Below are positions 52,049 to 61,821 of a stretch of DNA of 64,000 nucleotides, piece by piece. Positions within the stretch are counted from its first letter, which is position 1. Each line of letters begins with the position of its first letter. Source of the DNA: Litchfieldia alkalitelluris (GTDB taxonomy: Bacteria > Bacillota > Bacilli > Bacillales > Salisediminibacteriaceae); contig NZ_KZ119600.1 of NCBI RefSeq assembly GCF_002153425.1, forward strand, positions 2,177,222-2,241,221, written 5' to 3'. Position numbers and translations under genes: made by a program. A model generated the notes under the pieces. The model had not been told where the DNA came from. It saw only the letters and a list, made by a program, of their open reading frames with translations, and made no database searches.

Positions 52049-52987
52049 GTGCAGGTTTTTGATTTACATTGTGATGCATTGCTTAAGCTTTGGGAGGATA
52101 AATCAAGGTCTTATACAAACCACCCAAGCGTTGAAACAAATTTTGAACGATTACAACAAGGAAAAGTCCGACTACAACTTTTTGCAATATTTATAGAGCC
52201 ATATTTTCCGAGTGATATAAAATTTCAGATTGCCTTAGAACAGATAGACTTGTTTCATAAAAAAGTGATAGAACAACATCCTAACATGAAAAAAATCGTT
52301 AACTGGAACGATATTCATAAGCTAAAAGATGGGGAAATTGGTGCACTTCTGACTTTAGAAGGGGCAGATGCATTCGGAAATGATCTTACAAAGCTCCGAA
52401 CATTGTATCAGCTTGGAGTAAAATCAATTGGCCTTACGTGGAATAATGCTAATCTTACTGCTGACGGGGTTGGTGAGCCACGTGGAGGTGGTCTCACTGA
52501 ACTGGGATTTGAAGTAGTTCACCTAAATAATGAGCAGATGGTTTGGACTGATGTATCCCATTTAGCTGAAGCAGGTTTTTGGAACGTTATGAATTCTGCC
52601 CAATATCCTATAGCGAGCCATTCCAATTCTAAGACAATATGTAATCACCGAAGAAACCTGACAGATGAGCAAGCGCAAGCTTTATTTCAGAAGAATGGTT
52701 TTATAGGGCTAGTATTTAATCCGCCTTTTATCAATGGGGAAGAACAGGCAACTATTGATGATTTGTTAAAACATGTAGAGCACTTTTGTGCACTTGGTGG
52801 GAAAAATCATGTTTCTTTTGGATCTGACTTTGATGGAATATCGTACCATGTAAAAAACTTAGAGCACGCAGGGAAATATCCAAATTTTATCAACGAATTG
52901 CTTAAACGTTACTCTGAAGCAGATGTTCGGGGATTTGCTTATGAAAACGTATTAAAGAGTATTCCTCTAGATAATAGAAAACGTTAA
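52049..52987 (+). CDS. Membrane dipeptidase family M19
   Basis: The 312-aa zinc dipeptidase has the M19 metal-binding start VFDLHCDALLKLWE (HxD), Glu in LTLEGADAFG, His residues in ASHSNSKTICNHRRNLTDEQ and GSDFDGI. It hydrolyses dipeptides in the renal-dipeptidase fold. GTG 52049 follows AAAGGGGGAAGG. It stands alone. Confidence 0.92.
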   Translation: MQVFDLHCDALLKLWEDKSRSYTNHPSVETNFERLQQGKVRLQLFAIFIEPYFPSDIKFQIALEQIDLFHKKVIEQHPNMKKIVNWNDIHKLKDGEIGALLTLEGADAFGNDLTKLRTLYQLGVKSIGLTWNNANLTADGVGEPRGGGLTELGFEVVHLNNEQMVWTDVSHLAEAGFWNVMNSAQYPIASHSNSKTICNHRRNLTDEQAQALFQKNGFIGLVFNPPFINGEEQATIDDLLKHVEHFCALGGKNHVSFGSDFDGISYHVKNLEHAGKYPNFINELLKRYSEADVRGFAYENVLKSIPLDNRKR

Positions 52988-53002
52988 TCCAATGGACCGT
53001 TG

Positions 53003-53111
53003 TCTTGCAAGATTTGCACCATCTTAATTAAAACTACTATAGAAAAGTGCATGAGATTTTACGTTTTGCACACTCAACATGTTATAATCAGTGCAAATGT
53101 TTGAATTGCAC
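53003..53111 (+). promoter_or_regulatory. Cluster of TTGCAC/GTGCAA boxes around the msrAB promoter
   Basis: TTGCAC occurs at 53014, 53066 and 53106, GTGCAA at 53091, and TCTTGCAAGA palindrome at 53003. GTGCAA (53091-53096) and TTGCAC (53106-53111) form an inverted repeat. A TATAAT box lies at 53083-53088 between TTGCAC 53066 and GTGCAA 53091. They look like operator half-sites for an unidentified regulator. Confidence 0.45.
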
Positions 53112-53126
53112 AAAGGAGGCATCCAT

Positions 53127-53663
53127 ATGGATAATCAACATAATCAACTCAAGAAAGCCACATTTGCAGGGGGCTGCTTTTGGTGTATGGTAAAGCCTTT
53201 TGATGAACAACCAGGGATTCATAAAGTAGTTTCAGGTTATACTGGTGGTCATAAAGAAAACCCTACATATGAAGAGGTGTGCAGCGAGACTACTGGACAT
53301 CTAGAAGCTGTAGAAATAACGTATGATCCCACCATTTATCCGTATGAAAAACTATTGAATATCTATTGGTCACAAATTGATCCAACAGATCCAGGGGGAC
53401 AATTTCATGATCGTGGTGAATCATATACAACAGCTATTTTTTATCATGATGAACAACAGAAAGTAGAGGCAGAAAAGTCGAAAGAAGAGCTTGAACGTAG
53501 TGGGAAGTTTTCCAAACCTATCGCAACTAAAATTATAAAAGCAACCACATTTTATCCAGCTGAGGATTATCACCAGGATTACTATAGGAAAAATCCTCTC
53601 CATTATAAAATGTACCGAAAAGGAAGCGGTAGGGAAGACTTCATTAAGCAAAACTGGGAGTGA
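53127..53663 (+). CDS. msrA: Peptide-methionine (S)-S-oxide reductase, GCFWC type
   Basis: The 178-aa enzyme has its catalytic Cys in [12 protein letters not shown] with a second Cys three residues on, unlike the GCFWG copy at 5976. Other blocks: [24 protein letters not shown] and [20 protein letters not shown] precedes ATG 53127. It is 7 bp from msrB, so both stereoisomers of Met sulfoxide are repaired by one operon. Confidence 0.95.
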   Translation: MDNQHNQLKKATFAGGCFWCMVKPFDEQPGIHKVVSGYTGGHKENPTYEEVCSETTGHLEAVEITYDPTIYPYEKLLNIYWSQIDPTDPGGQFHDRGESYTTAIFYHDEQQKVEAEKSKEELERSGKFSKPIATKIIKATTFYPAEDYHQDYYRKNPLHYKMYRKGSGREDFIKQNWE

Positions 53664-53670
53664 GCAAATA

Positions 53671-54096
53671 GTGAATAAGGACAATGCGAAGAAAAAATTA
53701 ACGCCAATTCAATTTGAAGTTACTCAAAACAACGGTACGGAACAACCTTTCAATAATGAATATTGGGATTTCTTTGATGATGGCATATATGTGGACGTCG
53801 TTTCAGGTGAAGTTTTATTTAGTTCAAAGGATAAATTTGATTCTAGCTGTGGATGGCCAAGTTTTACAAAGCCAGTTCACGAAGAAGTTATTGTAGAAAA
53901 AGAAGATTTTACTCATTTCATGGTACGCACGGAAGTGAGAAGTAAGGAAGGTGATTCCCATCTGGGGCATGTTTTTAATGATGGCCCAGCCCCGACTGGA
54001 TTAAGATACTGTATTAATTCTGCAGCGTTACGGTTTATTCCAAAGGATGCATTGGAAAGTGAAGGGTACGGAGAATACAAGAAGTTGTTTGATTGA
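53671..54096 (+). CDS. msrB: Peptide-methionine (R)-S-oxide reductase
   Basis: MsrB (141 aa) has the [20 protein letters not shown] segment and the active Cys in the conserved [15 protein letters not shown]. The early CxxC zinc-binding pairs seen in many MsrB are missing, as in the non-zinc B. subtilis form. GTG 53671 overlaps closely with the msrA end. Confidence 0.95.
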   Translation: MNKDNAKKKLTPIQFEVTQNNGTEQPFNNEYWDFFDDGIYVDVVSGEVLFSSKDKFDSSCGWPSFTKPVHEEVIVEKEDFTHFMVRTEVRSKEGDSHLGHVFNDGPAPTGLRYCINSAALRFIPKDALESEGYGEYKKLFD

Positions 54097-54101
54097 TTGA
54101 A

Positions 54102-54146
54102 AGGGATTGTCCTAAAGGTATATTTTTAGGGCAAATCTCTTTTTTA
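54102..54146 (+). terminator. Terminator after msrAB
   Basis: GGGATTGTCCTAAA and TTTAGGGCAAATCTC pair imperfectly, followed by TTTTTT. Confidence 0.7.
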
Positions 54147-54155
54147 AATTGGAAG

Positions 54156-54452
54156 TTATTTGCTTCTTTTTTTTAGACCCAAAGCCAATGCACCTGAAAA
54201 GAGAGAAAAAGCTAAACTGTATGTGTTTATTGATGTTGTAAGGGGTTCTACTATATCAAAACGTCCATAGCTCGCCCATATATACAAAATATGTATTAAT
54301 ATATAAACTGAAATGGTGATTATAGGAGCAATCCACCATTTTTTTGATTTATAGAAAACAATGATTCCTGCTGAAATAGCAATAAAAGGGAACAAGAGCC
54401 AAAACAATATAAAACTCAAAATTAACACCACCTTCTTTAAAAGAAAAACCAT
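54156..54452 (-). CDS. Small membrane protein, 98 aa
   Basis: Three hydrophobic segments (KKVVLILSFILFWLLFPFI, IITISVYILIHILYIW, TYSLAFSLFSGALALGL) with basic ends. TTGGTGTTAATTT-type weak upstream site. Family not recognised. The 54453-54727 gap holds no gene I can support. Confidence 0.6.
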   Translation of the reverse strand: MVFLLKKVVLILSFILFWLLFPFIAISAGIIVFYKSKKWWIAPIITISVYILIHILYIWASYGRFDIVEPLTTSINTYSLAFSLFSGALALGLKKRSK

Positions 54453-54727
54453 TTTTTAAAAATTAAGCTTAGTGTAAAGATTAAAGTTGATATTTAGTAC
54501 TACTAGGTTAGCTTTAATATAACATAATAAAAAAAGAGATGTTTTTATTCACATAAAATACTACAATTTTTTAGAAAATTAACTCTAACCGTTAAAGGGG
54601 AAATGGACGTTACTACAGTACTGAAACATGCCTTACATAATGAATTCACTAATATTTTTTGTTGTAATAAAGCTCTTATTTCGCTACCATTATATTAATT
54701 AAATGGATAATAAAGGTGGAATTAAAT

Positions 54728-55765
54728 GTGACTAAACCAAAAGGATTGAAAAAGGGGTCAAAAATAGCAATCATCTCACCATCCTCTGGGCTGCCGTATT
54801 TATTTCCAGAAATTTATGAACTTGGTTTGAAAAAGATAAAAGAACATTTAGGGTTTGAAATTATTGAAATGCCAACTGCAAGAATGTCTAATGATGATTT
54901 GTATCATAACCCTCAATTAAGGGCAGAGGACATAAATAAATGCTTTGAGGATGATAGTATTGATGGAATAATTACGTCTATCGGTGGATATGAATCAATA
55001 AGAATATTGCCTTATTTAAATATTGAATTAATAAAGAACAATCCTAAATTCATCATGGGATTTTCAGATGCTACAACTTTTTTAGCCTATTTTAACCAAA
55101 TAGGAATGGTTACTTTTTATGGTCCTTCAGTCATGGCTGGATTAGCACAGATTGATAGTTTACCCAGTACCTATGTTGACCACTTAAAGTCATTCATTTT
55201 AGAGAGACGATTTCCTTATCCTTTTAAGCCATTTTCTCGATGGACGAACGGATATCAAGATTGGAGCATATTGGAATCATTAGGAGAGTGTCAGGAATTT
55301 CAAGAAAACAAAACAGGGTGGCTATTTCTTCAAGGGGAGCAATCTGTTCGAGGTACTTTATGGGGAGGCTGTATAGAAGTTTTAGAATTTATGAAGGGAA
55401 CTAAATATTGGCCAGAACCATCTTTCTGGGAGGGGAAAATATTATTCTTTGAAACTTCTGAAGAAAAGCCATCTCCGATGGAAGTAGGATATATGCTCAG
55501 AAACTATGGAATGCAAGGCGTGTTTTCAAAAGTAAATGGTTTAATATTTGGAAGGCCCAAAGATTATTCTGATGAAGAGAAGAAAGAACTTCATCAAATT
55601 ATTTTAGATGTTGTGAAAGAAGAATTTGGGGCAAATGAGATACCAATTGTAGTTGAATTTGATTTTGGGCACACAGATCCAAAATTTATCCTTCCACTTG
55701 GAGTGGAAATTGAACTTGATCCTATTGCTAAGGGTATTCAATTAACGGAGAACCCTTTTTCATGA
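54728..55765 (+). CDS. S66 family LD-carboxypeptidase (MccF-like)
   Basis: The 345-aa peptidase has the N-terminal IAIISPSSGLPY and nucleophile Ser in FIMGFSDATTFLAY, with the catalytic Glu in WGGCIEVLEF and His in FDFGHTDPKFILPLG. Family members trim L,D bonds in murein or cleave microcin C-type aminoacyl-nucleotides. GTG 54728 follows AAAGGTGG; GTG 54716 overlaps that site. Confidence 0.9.
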   Translation: MTKPKGLKKGSKIAIISPSSGLPYLFPEIYELGLKKIKEHLGFEIIEMPTARMSNDDLYHNPQLRAEDINKCFEDDSIDGIITSIGGYESIRILPYLNIELIKNNPKFIMGFSDATTFLAYFNQIGMVTFYGPSVMAGLAQIDSLPSTYVDHLKSFILERRFPYPFKPFSRWTNGYQDWSILESLGECQEFQENKTGWLFLQGEQSVRGTLWGGCIEVLEFMKGTKYWPEPSFWEGKILFFETSEEKPSPMEVGYMLRNYGMQGVFSKVNGLIFGRPKDYSDEEKKELHQIILDVVKEEFGANEIPIVVEFDFGHTDPKFILPLGVEIELDPIAKGIQLTENPFS

Positions 55766-55917
55766 TCAGTGGACAAGTGAAGTATCAAAGCAGTGGGGAA
55801 TGAATTGAATAAAATTCACTCATAGTCTATAAATAAATGATATTATATACTTAGGGAATCTAAATGAATTTATAAGTTAATTTTAACTTTTAGTTGTTTA
55901 TGTATGGGGGATATTTA

Positions 55918-56526
55918 ATGAATGTTGTTTTTAAGTTCTTTAGTGAGATTTTTAGTTGGATCAAAGCTCTCATAGTGGCATTTGTCATTGCAGTGCTCAT
56001 TAGTGTATTTATTATTCAACCTTACACAGTTGATGGGAGCTCAATGGAGCCATCACTTAATGGAGGAGAAACGAGTAGTGATCGAGTAATCGCCTTCAAA
56101 GCACCGTTCCTATTAGGGAATTTGCCTGATTATGGTGAAATAGTAATCGTTGATAGTCGGGTAGATAAGGAAAGGACTATGAAAGATGTCTTTCTTGAAA
56201 GCCAAGCATTTGCACTCCTTAGTAGCAGAGGGGAAAATGACACACATACTTGGATCAAAAGGGTCATTGGACTACCAGGTGATAAACTTGAGAGTAAAAA
56301 TGGCTTATTATATCGTAATGGCGAATTGATTAAAGAAGAATATACATTGGAAGAGATGTATATTGACTTCTCTCCTATAGTTGTACCTGAAGGGAATGTT
56401 TTTGTTATGGGGGATAACCGTAATGCCAGTAGGGACAGTAGGAACGTAGGACCAATTCCAGTAGAGAATGTTATTGGTAAGGTAGTATTGAGATATTATC
56501 CATTTAATAAAATTGAGAGTTTTTAA
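55918..56526 (+). CDS. Signal peptidase I
   Basis: The 202-aa type I signal peptidase has one N-terminal membrane helix (IKALIVAFVIAVLISVFII), nucleophile Ser42 in VDGSSMEPSL, catalytic Lys in WIKRVIGLPGD and the C-terminal MGDNRNASRDSRNVGPIP. An insert of about 30 residues (DSRVDKERTMKDVFLESQAF) separates the Ser and Lys motifs, longer than usual. ATG 55918 follows GGGGG; terminator at 56531-56574. Confidence 0.93.
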   Translation: MNVVFKFFSEIFSWIKALIVAFVIAVLISVFIIQPYTVDGSSMEPSLNGGETSSDRVIAFKAPFLLGNLPDYGEIVIVDSRVDKERTMKDVFLESQAFALLSSRGENDTHTWIKRVIGLPGDKLESKNGLLYRNGELIKEEYTLEEMYIDFSPIVVPEGNVFVMGDNRNASRDSRNVGPIPVENVIGKVVLRYYPFNKIESF

Positions 56527-56530
56527 TGTT

Positions 56531-56574
56531 TAGGAGGCAGGGACACAACAGTTTTGTACCTGCCTTTTTCTATA
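56531..56574 (+). terminator. Terminator after the signal peptidase gene
   Basis: AGGCAGG and CCTGCCT around about 16 bases, then TTTTTC. It lies between convergent genes. Confidence 0.7.
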
Positions 56575-56589
56575 GACGTTATAACATAT

Positions 56590-58275
56590 TTAATACCTTA
56601 TTCGATTAAGAGCTGCAGCCACTTCATTTTTTCTAGGTAAAGCTAGGTCGCCCGGATGCTGACCTTTATATGGAGAAAGGATATCTAGTCCATTTTCTTG
56701 AATTTGTTTATATAGATGGTCTATAGCTTCTTTCATTACTTTTGGACCATTTTTTTCTTTTGCTAAAAATTTTATTATGTTCGCAATAGCACGTGTCTGA
56801 CTTTGATCAATAAGTTGCTCTAAGCCTTGTAATTGCAATTGTTCGCGCCCAATTAAAATAGTACTGAGGCTTTTACTATCTATTTTTTCTTTTTGACCTA
56901 GCTTCTTATTGATGATATAACGCTCAAGCTTACGATTATGAACATCACTAAAGGTTCCAACTGATTCCTTAAAACGTAACTTTGTTATTTCGTCTGATAT
57001 TTCTTTTGCTTCTGATGTACGATCATAAGGTGCATATTCATCCATCATGATTACGTGGTCTGCTACCTCGAAATAATCTCCAGACCCTCCAATAACTAGA
57101 ATAGATGAAACACCTTTTTCTGAATAGAGTTGTTCAACGCGATCGATAAAGGGAGTAATCGGTTCTTTTTCTTTTTTCACCAATTTTTGCATACGTCCAT
57201 CACGAATCATGAAGTTCGTTGCGCTAGTATCTTCGTCAATCAATAAGAGCCTTGTTTCCATTTCAATTGCTTCCATGATATTCGTAGCTTGTGATGTACT
57301 ACCACTTGCATCCTCTGTGGAAAAAATATTGGTAGGTTTTCCGAACGGAAGGTCCGAGATAAATGGAGATATATCTACTTGATGGACACTTCTACCATCT
57401 TCTGATCGAATTTTCATGGCCGTATTATCTGTTATAACGTATTCCCGACCATCTCCCAACTTATGATTGTACACACCACGTTCAATACCTTGTAATAACG
57501 TACTTTTGCCGTGAAAGCCACCACCAACAATGATTGTTATACCAGCTGGTATTCCCATTCCTGTCACAGTCCGTCCATAAGGTAAAGGAATGGTTACTTC
57601 ATATTCTTTAGGAGATTGAAATGTAATAACTTCCTCACCTTTCATTGGCCGTTGACTGACACCACTTTCCCTCGGTAAGATGGCGCCACTTCCTACAAAA
57701 GAAACAATATTATTTTCTCTAATATATTCACGAATTGTCTCTTGATCATCTGCTAATGTAATATACTTTTGCAATAAATCCCTACTGTATGATGTAAAGC
57801 TTTTTTCTATAATTGATGGCACGTAATCACATAAGAGTTTTTCAGCTTGTTTTCCAAGGATAGATCTCCCTCGTGCTGGTAAACCAATGGATAATCGGAT
57901 TTCAATCACGTCTTTCATCATTTTCACTGCAGTACGTTCGATGATTGCTTGACCCGGTGCATCAATGTATACTAATCCACTTTTCCCAGTACCTTTTACA
58001 GGACTTGGCGTTTGACGAATTTGATTAGCAATTTCCATAGCTAAAAAGTTCTCCGCTGCAATTTTTCGATAATGTGATGAATATTGCCCGGCATCTATAT
58101 CCGTTTTCTCCAACGGAATGATAACACGAATTCGGGAAGGACTGGCAAATGGATCACCTTGAATGTAATCAATGTGGAGTGAAATAAGATCATCTTTATA
58201 GTGGCCTTGTATTGATTTCAGTGCCTTATAACCTTTCCCGTCTAATTGAATCAATTTCTTGCGTAATGTATTCAT
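56590..58275 (-). CDS. Predicted ABC-class ATPase (COG3044-type)
   Basis: The 561-aa soluble protein has a P-loop (GGGFHGKSTLLQGIERGVYN), a Walker B-like segment LLLIDEDTSATNFMIRD, and the long N-terminal domain typical of this uncharacterised family. No membrane or DNA-binding part is seen. Function unknown. It stands alone with AAGGAGTTTTTAAAG before ATG. Confidence 0.85.
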   Translation of the reverse strand: MNTLRKKLIQLDGKGYKALKSIQGHYKDDLISLHIDYIQGDPFASPSRIRVIIPLEKTDIDAGQYSSHYRKIAAENFLAMEIANQIRQTPSPVKGTGKSGLVYIDAPGQAIIERTAVKMMKDVIEIRLSIGLPARGRSILGKQAEKLLCDYVPSIIEKSFTSYSRDLLQKYITLADDQETIREYIRENNIVSFVGSGAILPRESGVSQRPMKGEEVITFQSPKEYEVTIPLPYGRTVTGMGIPAGITIIVGGGFHGKSTLLQGIERGVYNHKLGDGREYVITDNTAMKIRSEDGRSVHQVDISPFISDLPFGKPTNIFSTEDASGSTSQATNIMEAIEMETRLLLIDEDTSATNFMIRDGRMQKLVKKEKEPITPFIDRVEQLYSEKGVSSILVIGGSGDYFEVADHVIMMDEYAPYDRTSEAKEISDEITKLRFKESVGTFSDVHNRKLERYIINKKLGQKEKIDSKSLSTILIGREQLQLQGLEQLIDQSQTRAIANIIKFLAKEKNGPKVMKEAIDHLYKQIQENGLDILSPYKGQHPGDLALPRKNEVAAALNRIRY

Positions 58276-58353
58276 CTTTAAAAACTCCTTGTATAAATAA
58301 TGGGATCATGGAAAGGATAACCATGATAAAAGACTAGATAAGGAGTGTACCAT

Positions 58354-59037
58354 ATGAAAAAATTATCAGTCTCCATCATTAGTATACTAATTCTGTTTTC
58401 AGTTTTCATCCCATGCGGTGTATTTGCACATAATAGTGTAGGAGTTAATTTTAGGTTTCTTCATGCATCAATTGGGTTAAATAGAGAAGTAGATGTATAT
58501 ATAAATCAAGACCTTGTATTTGATGGAGTCCGATTTAAAGAGCTAACTGAATATACGATCGTTAAATCGGGAGAACTTCGTGTTCAAATTTTCTCAGCAG
58601 GAGCAGACCCTAAGGAAGGGGAAGAAATATATACTGATACACTGAAAACGGCAAACGGAGATACATATACCATTAGTATTTTTGATGATAAAAATCACAA
58701 ACGGATATTATCCTGGAAAGATGATCTAGTAGTAGACAAAGACAAGGCAAAGTTAAGACTTGTTCATCTCCATTCAGAAATACCAACAGTCAGTGTATTA
58801 ATAGAAGATAAGAATTTTATTACTGATATAGCGTTTACAGATTCAAGTGAGTATAAGTCAATGGAGCCTCAGACGATAAATATGGATATCAAGGACTCAA
58901 AACAGGGGCATACTTTTTACAAAATACCGAATCTAAAATTGAGTTCCGGGGAAAATTACACTGTCATCATTATGAATACAGAAGGTAATCTTACCTTGGA
59001 TGTTATTATATCCTTAGATAAACTACTATCATCATAA
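58354..59037 (+). CDS. Secreted DUF4397 protein
   Basis: The 227-aa protein has a signal peptide (KKLSVSIISILILFSVFIPC, cleavage near VFAHN) and two DUF4397-type repeats starting VNFRFLHASIGLNREVDVYI and AKLRLVHLHSEIPTVSVLIE. Such proteins are cell-surface and of unknown role. ATG 58354 is the start (AAGGAG upstream), not 58345. Confidence 0.82.
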   Translation: MKKLSVSIISILILFSVFIPCGVFAHNSVGVNFRFLHASIGLNREVDVYINQDLVFDGVRFKELTEYTIVKSGELRVQIFSAGADPKEGEEIYTDTLKTANGDTYTISIFDDKNHKRILSWKDDLVVDKDKAKLRLVHLHSEIPTVSVLIEDKNFITDIAFTDSSEYKSMEPQTINMDIKDSKQGHTFYKIPNLKLSSGENYTVIIMNTEGNLTLDVIISLDKLLSS

Positions 59038-59196
59038 TTTTTCCTATGATAAAAAAGAGATACTTAATTATGTATCTTCATTTATAATGGTTTTGTAATA
59101 TAATTGTTACATTAATAATCTTGTTTGATCTTAAGAAAAATGATTTCATTAAAATATACATAAAGAACTAAAAAAATGAAATCTGTAGGTGAGAAG

Positions 59197-60327
59197 ATGG
59201 GGAAAAGTTTTATGAAAATAAGATTAATCATGCTATCCATTTTAATCTTATTTACAATGTATCATGAGCCCATATCAGCAAATGAATTACCTCCAGCGCC
59301 TAATCTTGTAAGTGAAGCTGCTATCTTAATTGATAGTAATACTGGAAAGGTTTTATACCAAAAAAATGCACATCAGGAAATGTATCCTGCCAGTATTACT
59401 AAAATTATTACGGCAATAATTGCGATTGAAACGCAGAACTTAGATGATATGGTAATTGCTAGTTGGGACGCAGTTAGGGCCATTGGAACAAGGGTTTATT
59501 TATTGGAGGATGAAGAAGTACAACTTCGCCAATTATTACATGGGTTAATGGTTAGTTCAGGGAATGATGCAGCAATTGCAATTGCCGAACACATTGATGG
59601 GTCTGTGGAAGCTTTTGCTGAAAGAATGAATGATTTTGTACAAAATAAAGTAGGGGTTACTGCATCAAACTTCTCTAATCCCCATGGTTTATTTGAAGAA
59701 GAGCATGTAACAACAGCATCTGACATGGCAAAAATTAGCGCTTATGCTATGAAGAATGAAACTTTCAGGGAATTAGTGAGTACGGAGTATTATGACTGGG
59801 TTGGTGAAGGTTGGGAGACTAGGTTATATAATCATCATCCACTAACACGAGGAAATGACGAGATAATTGGAATTAAAAATGGGTTTGTTTCCATGTCAGG
59901 GACCACATTGGTAACTGCTGCGAAAATCGATGATACTGAATTGATTTCTGTCACTTTAAAAGCCCCCTCTAGAAATGCTGCTGCAACGGATACAATGAAT
60001 TTAATGGATTATGGATTTGCGAATTATGAAACAGAGTGGATTAGTTTCGAAGGTGAAGTGGAGTTAACTCATTATGTATATCCTGATGTCATTCCTGTTA
60101 CAAAACGAGCTGGCGAGCGGCTAAACTATACGATTACAGAAAGTGGCATTGTATTTATACACGGTGAAGAAAGGTTATTAGACGAAGTATTATTACCGAA
60201 AAGGCCGCTTGTTAGTACAAACTTCTTGATTAACAATTCACAAATGCATATGAAAGTGAACGAAGATAAACGTTTATGGTCTAATTGGTTAATAAAAACA
60301 GGACTACATTTTTATAGACGAAGATAA
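59197..60327 (+). CDS. D-alanyl-D-alanine carboxypeptidase, S11 family
   Basis: The 376-aa secreted enzyme trims murein stem peptides. It has a signal peptide (MKIRLIMLSILILFTMYH), SxxK in PASITKIITA, SxN in VSSGNDAAIAIA and the third motif as KNG (GIKNGFVSMSG) where KTG is standard. The C-terminal domain is about 100 residues. It resembles DacF-type sporulation enzymes. ATG 59197 is chosen by a GTAGGTGAG site. A terminator (CCTGCAG pairs, 60345-60378) follows. Confidence 0.88.
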   Translation: MGKSFMKIRLIMLSILILFTMYHEPISANELPPAPNLVSEAAILIDSNTGKVLYQKNAHQEMYPASITKIITAIIAIETQNLDDMVIASWDAVRAIGTRVYLLEDEEVQLRQLLHGLMVSSGNDAAIAIAEHIDGSVEAFAERMNDFVQNKVGVTASNFSNPHGLFEEEHVTTASDMAKISAYAMKNETFRELVSTEYYDWVGEGWETRLYNHHPLTRGNDEIIGIKNGFVSMSGTTLVTAAKIDDTELISVTLKAPSRNAAATDTMNLMDYGFANYETEWISFEGEVELTHYVYPDVIPVTKRAGERLNYTITESGIVFIHGEERLLDEVLLPKRPLVSTNFLINNSQMHMKVNEDKRLWSNWLIKTGLHFYRRR

Positions 60328-60344
60328 CATTGAATGGAATAAGT

Positions 60345-60378
60345 TACCCTGCAGAAGTCCTTATCTGCAGGGTTTTTG
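60345..60378 (+). terminator. Terminator after the DD-carboxypeptidase gene
   Basis: CCCTGCAGA and TCTGCAGGG around eight bases, then TTTTTG. Confidence 0.85.
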
Positions 60379-60605
60379 AGTTAAGTTTTATTAACTACAG
60401 TATCCGAATTAACCTATATTTGATTATAGAAGTTTGAGTAAATGAATAATAGGAAAACCATATAGATAAGAACTAATACATTTATATATTATTTTATAAT
60501 GGTAAAAATGTATGGGAGAACAGTCAAAAAGGCGTCGCAATATAAGGGAACCAACTTATATATTTCAGATTATAATATAGTAATAGTGACCGAAAGGGGG
60601 ATATT

Positions 60606-61796
60606 ATGAGGCGAAATCGCATCAAGGGAGTTGTAAAGAAATTGTTTCTCATTGGAACATCATTAGTTGGAATTATGTTTATTTTAATAGCTGTTTCTAT
60701 TTATTTATGGCAAAATACCGATGAAGGTCGCCTCCCTGCAAAAACAGCAGTGGTACTTCATGCCATTAACAATAATTTGGTTCCCCTTGACCTTGATATT
60801 AGTGTACCGAAAATTGTATCTGGAGGGAGTAGTGGTGGGGGAAATCCATTGCTAAGAGAAGATCTTTATATCCCTGTCCAAGATGCTAATGTTCAAATTC
60901 CTATCAGAATATATCGCCCACAGGGGGAAGGACCATTTCCTATCGTGATGTATTATCATGGCGGTGCTTTTTTAGAAGGATTCGGAGACATCAACACGCA
61001 TGATAACATCACTAGACAATTAGCAGCTAGAACAAATAGTGTCGTTATTGCTGTAGGCTATCGATTAGCCCCAGAACATATTTTTCCAGCAGCGATAGAA
61101 GATAGCTATGCTGCCATCCTTTGGGCAGAGGAGAATGCTGATACGTTTAATGGAGATATAGAGCGGATAAGCGTTGCAGGAGACAGTGCTGGTGGAAATA
61201 TAGCTACAGTCATGACCATCCTTTCGAGAGACCGAGAAGGTCCTGAGATAACAGCACAAGTATTGATGTATCCTTTAACTACTTTTCAAGATATTCCTTT
61301 AGAATCAAGGGATATTTATGATAGTGGATACTATCTTTTATCAAGGTCAGTGATGTACAGAGCTAGAGATCAATATACGCCTGAGGAAATCATGTGGCTT
61401 AGTCCTTACACTTCACCTTTACAGGCAGATGATCTCAGTGGATTGCCACCAGCTTTAGTTATTACTGCGGAGTTTGATCCGTTACGGGACGAAGGAGAAG
61501 CTTACGCAAAACGATTGGCTGAGTTTGATGTACAGGTACAGGCAACGAGATATCGAGGGGTAATGCATGGGTTCATATCTCTATATGAAGTTATGCAGAC
61601 AGGCCAGTATGGATTGCAAGAAGTATCAGCTTTTATCAGGCAGGCTAATCAGGACTCCCTTCATATTACAACACCGTATCAGCTTCAAGTGAGGCAACCG
61701 CCCCAAGGTTTTGATCGTGTTCGTGAACAAACAGAATCATTCGCAATTGCTGCATATTTACTAGGTAGAACAGGAGTCAACTTATTTACAAGATAG
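60606..61796 (+). CDS. Membrane-anchored HSL-type esterase
   Basis: The 396-aa alpha/beta hydrolase has an N-terminal helix (LFLIGTSLVGIMFILIAVSI), oxyanion motif MYYHGGAFLEGFG, nucleophile GDSAGGN, catalytic Asp in AEFDPLRDEGE and His in VMHGF. It belongs to the hormone-sensitive-lipase family (carboxylesterases). An about 50-residue tail follows the His region. GGGGGATATT precedes ATG. Confidence 0.9.
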   Translation: MRRNRIKGVVKKLFLIGTSLVGIMFILIAVSIYLWQNTDEGRLPAKTAVVLHAINNNLVPLDLDISVPKIVSGGSSGGGNPLLREDLYIPVQDANVQIPIRIYRPQGEGPFPIVMYYHGGAFLEGFGDINTHDNITRQLAARTNSVVIAVGYRLAPEHIFPAAIEDSYAAILWAEENADTFNGDIERISVAGDSAGGNIATVMTILSRDREGPEITAQVLMYPLTTFQDIPLESRDIYDSGYYLLSRSVMYRARDQYTPEEIMWLSPYTSPLQADDLSGLPPALVITAEFDPLRDEGEAYAKRLAEFDVQVQATRYRGVMHGFISLYEVMQTGQYGLQEVSAFIRQANQDSLHITTPYQLQVRQPPQGFDRVREQTESFAIAAYLLGRTGVNLFTR

Positions 61797-61821
61797 TTTT
61801 TTTAGGCTAGCTTATAGAAAA

